This document shows positions 15,090 through 15,354 of a stretch of DNA of 15,354 bases, one piece after another. How positions within the stretch are numbered: the first letter of the stretch is position 1; each line of letters starts with the position of its first letter. A model generated the notes under the pieces. It was not told the origin of the DNA. It worked only from the letters and a program-made list of their open reading frames with translations, and did no database searches. The DNA lies in assembly GCA_964550165.1 (NCBI GenBank), contig CAZJYC010000059.1, positions 1 to 15,354 of the forward strand, written 5' to 3'. The position numbers and the translations under genes were made by a program. This stretch comes from CAZJYC01 sp964550165. GTDB lineage: Bacteria; Acidobacteriota; Aminicenantia; Aminicenantales; Aminicenantaceae.

Positions 15090-15353
15090 TGGTTCTCTTC
15101 CGTTTTGTGTGGCTCATTTAAAAGCCTCTCCAGAGTGGCCTCGCTCCCCTTCAGGTTTTTAACGCCGTTCCCTCGCAGCCCTTCTCGGCGGCTGCGTAAC
15201 TCGCTCCGCTCAGACATACTCGCCGCCCGGCAAAGCCGGGTTCCCTCGAAGGGCAGTTCGGGAAGGCTAAACCTTCAATGGTCGCTTCGGCCAGCTCTGA
15301 GAGGCTTTTTGCTACCCATATCTTATTCACCCACACAAAATGGAAGAGAACCA
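15090..15353. repeat. Long imperfect palindromic element (MITE-like)
   Basis: The outer arms are 15090-15112 and the reverse complement of 15331-15353: 22 of 23 bases match, differing only at G/A in the centre of TTCC(G/A)TTTT. Further in, AAAAGCCTCTC (15120-15130) is exactly complementary to 15299-15309, followed by AGAG and TGGCC matches with small insertions, then AGGTTT. Near the middle, CCCGGC-AAA-GCCGGG (15226-15240) forms a perfect 6-bp stem, and GGCGGC/GCCGCC (15187-15192 and 15222-15227) another. The whole ~264 bp could fold into one long stem with side bulges. No transposase or convincing gene lies inside. The right arm reaches the window edge, so the true boundary may lie beyond it. 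Confidence 0.65.
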
Positions 15354-15354
15354 A

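Noticed and set aside
15151..15354. A 67-codon minus-strand open frame reaching the right edge
   Set aside because: It lies inside the palindromic element, starts with TTG in the terminal repeat, and matches no family; open by chance in repeat DNA.
1..15354. CRISPR arrays, tRNA, rRNA, transposases, or anti-phage defence genes
   Set aside because: I looked for regularly spaced repeats, cloverleaf-like sequences and recognisable recombinase or defence motifs on both strands and found none.

Overview
The window is bacterial chromosome, probably from a Gram-negative-type cell: it encodes a predicted lipoprotein, a Tat-exported protein and several Sec signal peptides. The mix of secreted carbohydrate enzymes, a DUF5916 fragment, a beta-propeller phosphoesterase and moderate G+C is what I would expect of Candidatus Aminicenantes or a related Acidobacteriota-like lineage. 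That placement is inference; there is no rRNA or other marker gene here.

Layout: one plus-strand gene, cut by the left edge, encodes a beta-propeller/phosphoesterase protein (1-2526). It converges on a run of eight minus-strand genes. From right to left (direction of transcription) these are a PPC/DUF296 protein (14531-14950), an exported FluG-like amidohydrolase (13077-14399), a GH36-like lipoprotein glycosidase (10470-12701), a DUF1573-rhodanese protein and a thioredoxin-fold/CcdA membrane protein (9570-10301 and 8445-9551, an evident two-gene operon), a small secreted protein of unknown function (7687-8166), a Tat-exported L-fucose-isomerase-like protein (5961-7403), a 53-residue two-helix membrane protein (5551-5712), and a large kinase-fold/multi-spanning membrane protein (2626-5163). 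Most start codons were moved to the ATG behind a clear Shine-Dalgarno sequence. Good promoter-like sequences precede the kinase-like, small-membrane, isomerase-like, GH36-like and PPC genes, so most genes look individually transcribed.

Two gene remnants lie on the plus strand between the minus-strand genes: a well-supported DUF5916 fragment (12886-13080), which ends where the amidohydrolase gene ends, and a weaker patatin-like fragment (5335-5430). The right edge (15090-15353) is a long imperfect palindrome with matching ends, resembling a MITE or other intergenic repeat element.

Functional themes are periplasmic or surface carbohydrate handling (GH36-like lipoprotein, exported isomerase-like protein, exported amidohydrolase; the first two share a similar promoter box) and an envelope thiol/sulfur redox pair (DUF1573-rhodanese with CcdA-like). 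I saw no CRISPR array, tRNA, rRNA, transposase or recognised defence system. The least explained items are the kinase-like membrane protein with an altered catalytic loop, the redox pair with single-cysteine motifs, and the right-edge palindrome.
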